From the NCBI GenBank assembly GCA_001751015.1, contig MAXM01000041.1:1-6096 (forward strand): DNA of 6,096 nt. Direction: 5' to 3'. This document shows, piece after piece, positions 5,437-6,096 of the stretch (position 1 is its first letter; each line of letters starts with the position of its first letter). The stretch comes from Desulfobacterales bacterium C00003106 (GTDB lineage: Bacteria; Desulfobacterota; Desulfobacteria; Desulfobacterales; C00003106). The position numbers were made by a program, and so were the translations under genes. Under the pieces are notes generated by a model. The model ran no database searches. It was not told the origin of the DNA and saw nothing but the letters and a program-made list of their open reading frames with translations.

Positions 5437-5452
5437 TGGCATGTTGTTTGCT
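5437..5452 (+). promoter_or_regulatory. Sigma-54 (RpoN) promoter
   Basis: TGGCATGTTGTTTGCT matches the sigma-54 consensus TGGCACG-N4-TTGCW with one mismatch. The invariant GG (5438-5439) and GC (5450-5451) are separated by exactly 10 bases. Transcription would start near 5462-5465, leaving a short leader with the ribosome binding site AAGGGAGG (5465-5472) and the ATG at 5483. Sigma-54 control is documented for the Desulfovibrio ORP operons, which fits this locus. A TATAAT at 5429-5434 lacks a -35 box and is the weaker alternative. Confidence 0.75.
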
Positions 5453-5482
5453 TTATATTCGGGCAAGGGAGGCAGATCAAAG

Positions 5483-6055
5483 ATGAAAATGGCGCTTACC
5501 GTCTGGGAAGACCGGATTTCCCCGGTCTTTGATTCCGCTCAGATGCTTCTTATTGCGGAAATCGAAAATAAGGAAGTGACAAAGAGGCGTTATGAGCCGT
5601 TTGTCCCTGACTTGCCTTCCCGTATGGCAGACAGACTGAGCGAGCTGGATGTCGCGGTGCTGATATGCGGCGCTATTTCGGAGTTACCTGCAAATATTAT
5701 TGAAGAGACGGGAATAGAGCTGATTCCGTTTATCACGGGCAGCGCTGATAAGGTGCTTGATCTGTATGCAAGGGGCATCAAGATAACCCCTGCGTTTCTG
5801 ATGCCGGGTTGCGGACGCAAACGTCGCAAACGTGGCGGAGGATGTGAAAGATGTAATGCCCGTTTTTTTCAAACAAGGGAGGTGGGTTTTATGCCAAGAG
5901 GTAACAAAACAGGTCCACAGGGCCAGGGGCCACGAACAGGCAAGGGTCAAGGCGGATGTAACAAAGGCGGAGGAAGAGGAAACTCCGGACAAAGCCGAGG
6001 CGGAGGACAGGGCCAAGGCAAAGGACAGGGCCAGGGCAAAGGTGGCCGCCGTTGA
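5483..6055 (+). CDS. NifX-like protein fused to a DUF5320-like Gln/Gly-rich tail
   Basis: A 190-residue reading frame. Residues 1-120 are a NifX/NifB-family domain: MALTVWEDRISPVFDSAQML at the start (residues 3-22), VAVLICGAISE, and a GIKITPAFLMPGC segment. A Cys/Arg-rich stretch, MPGCGRKRRKRGGGCERCN, follows. Residue 137 opens a second module, MPRGNKTGPQGQGPRTGKGQ, the usual beginning of small DUF5320-like proteins, and the chain ends in Gln-Gly/Lys-Gly repeats to the TGA at 6053-6055. The ATG at 5483 fits the ribosome binding site at 5465-5472 and the sigma-54 promoter just upstream; an in-frame ATG at 5441 lies within the promoter and is rejected. The fusion may be real, or two genes that share a frame because the stop of the first was lost or obscured by a frameshift. 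The tail is nearly duplicated at the left edge of the window. Confidence 0.8.
   Translation: MKMALTVWEDRISPVFDSAQMLLIAEIENKEVTKRRYEPFVPDLPSRMADRLSELDVAVLICGAISELPANIIEETGIELIPFITGSADKVLDLYARGIKITPAFLMPGCGRKRRKRGGGCERCNARFFQTREVGFMPRGNKTGPQGQGPRTGKGQGGCNKGGGRGNSGQSRGGGQGQGKGQGQGKGGRR
5891..6055 (+). CDS. Possible separate small DUF5320-like Gln/Gly-rich protein (internal start)
   Basis: The ATG at 5891, in frame with the NifX-like gene, is preceded by GGAGGTG (5878-5884), an excellent Shine-Dalgarno with 6-base spacing. The product would be 54 residues, beginning MPRGNKTGPQGQGPRTGKGQ and ending in a low-complexity Gln/Gly/Lys run with one Cys. DUF5320-like proteins normally start with this MPxG motif, so independent initiation is credible even if the fused form is also made. 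The function is unknown; its composition suggests a flexible or RNA/metal-interacting tail rather than an enzyme. Confidence 0.55.
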   Translation: MPRGNKTGPQGQGPRTGKGQGGCNKGGGRGNSGQSRGGGQGQGKGQGQGKGGRR

Positions 6056-6096
6056 GGAAAAAATGGTTCTTAGGAAAAAAGGATGGGTCTTTGTAA
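5985..6096 (+). repeat. Direct repeat, right copy (gene tail plus 3' flank)
   Basis: Matches 1-100 with two substitutions near the left end, a 12-base in-frame insertion in the Gln/Gly tract and one substitution after the stop. The window ends within the repeat, so its true right border is unknown. If it continues, the hairpin seen at 85-118 should be completed just beyond the edge. Confidence 0.9.

Noticed and set aside
1..6096. Classical nitrogenase (nif) cluster
   Set aside because: NifX-like domains are present but no nifH, nifD, nifK, nifE, nifN or nifB; the ATPases with inserted ferredoxin domains point to an ORP-type locus instead.

Overview
The window is a bacterial metal-cofactor locus, all genes on the + strand. 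It resembles the ORP (orange protein) loci of anaerobic sulfate reducers and their relatives. The best guess for the host is an anaerobe of the Desulfobacterota (former Deltaproteobacteria). The reasons are two tandem MinD-type ATPases that each carry an inserted 2x[4Fe-4S] ferredoxin domain, several NifX/NifB-family small proteins, DUF5320-type glycine-rich proteins, a strong sigma-54 promoter, and intergenic palindromic elements of a style I associate with that group. The taxonomic call is an inference from gene content, not from a marker gene.

Layout. (1) Positions 1-59 are the last codons of a Gln/Gly-rich protein whose start lies off the window. (2) Positions 136-2679 form a tight operon: a DUF5320 protein, a degenerate response-regulator receiver, MinD/ferredoxin ATPase 1 and MinD/ferredoxin ATPase 2. 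Three of these genes start inside or within a few bases of the gene before; the exception is a 60-bp gap before ATPase 1 that holds a terminator-like hairpin. (3) Positions 2680-2967 are intergenic and mostly filled by palindromic element A. (4) Positions 2968-4743 form a second gene group: a NifX-like protein, an ORP-like NifX/NifB protein, and a 335-residue protein with a C-terminal J domain. (5) Positions 4744-5482 are non-coding and hold palindromic elements B and C, small hairpins, an AT-rich stretch and a near-consensus sigma-54 promoter (TGGC-N8-TTGC type) at 5437-5452. (6) Positions 5483-6055 encode a NifX-like protein fused in frame to a DUF5320-like Gln/Gly-rich tail. The tail has its own strong ribosome binding site and may also be made alone.

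How the genes may work together. In Desulfovibrio the ORP complex combines a NifX-like Mo/Cu-cluster protein with two MinD-type ferredoxin ATPases under sigma-54 control. This window has the same core parts, plus components I do not associate with the described complex: the pseudo-receiver, the J-domain protein, the extra NifX paralogues and the DUF5320 proteins. A reasonable hypothesis is ATP-driven assembly or transfer of a metal cluster onto NifX-like carriers, with a dedicated co-chaperone.

A structural surprise is that the first 100 bases and the last 112 bases of the window are near-identical direct repeats: the end of the Gln/Gly-rich gene plus its 3' flank. They differ by three substitutions and a 12-base in-frame indel. 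Either the tail gene is duplicated on both sides of the operon, or the sequence is a circular or tandemly repeated 6-kb unit with micro-variation.
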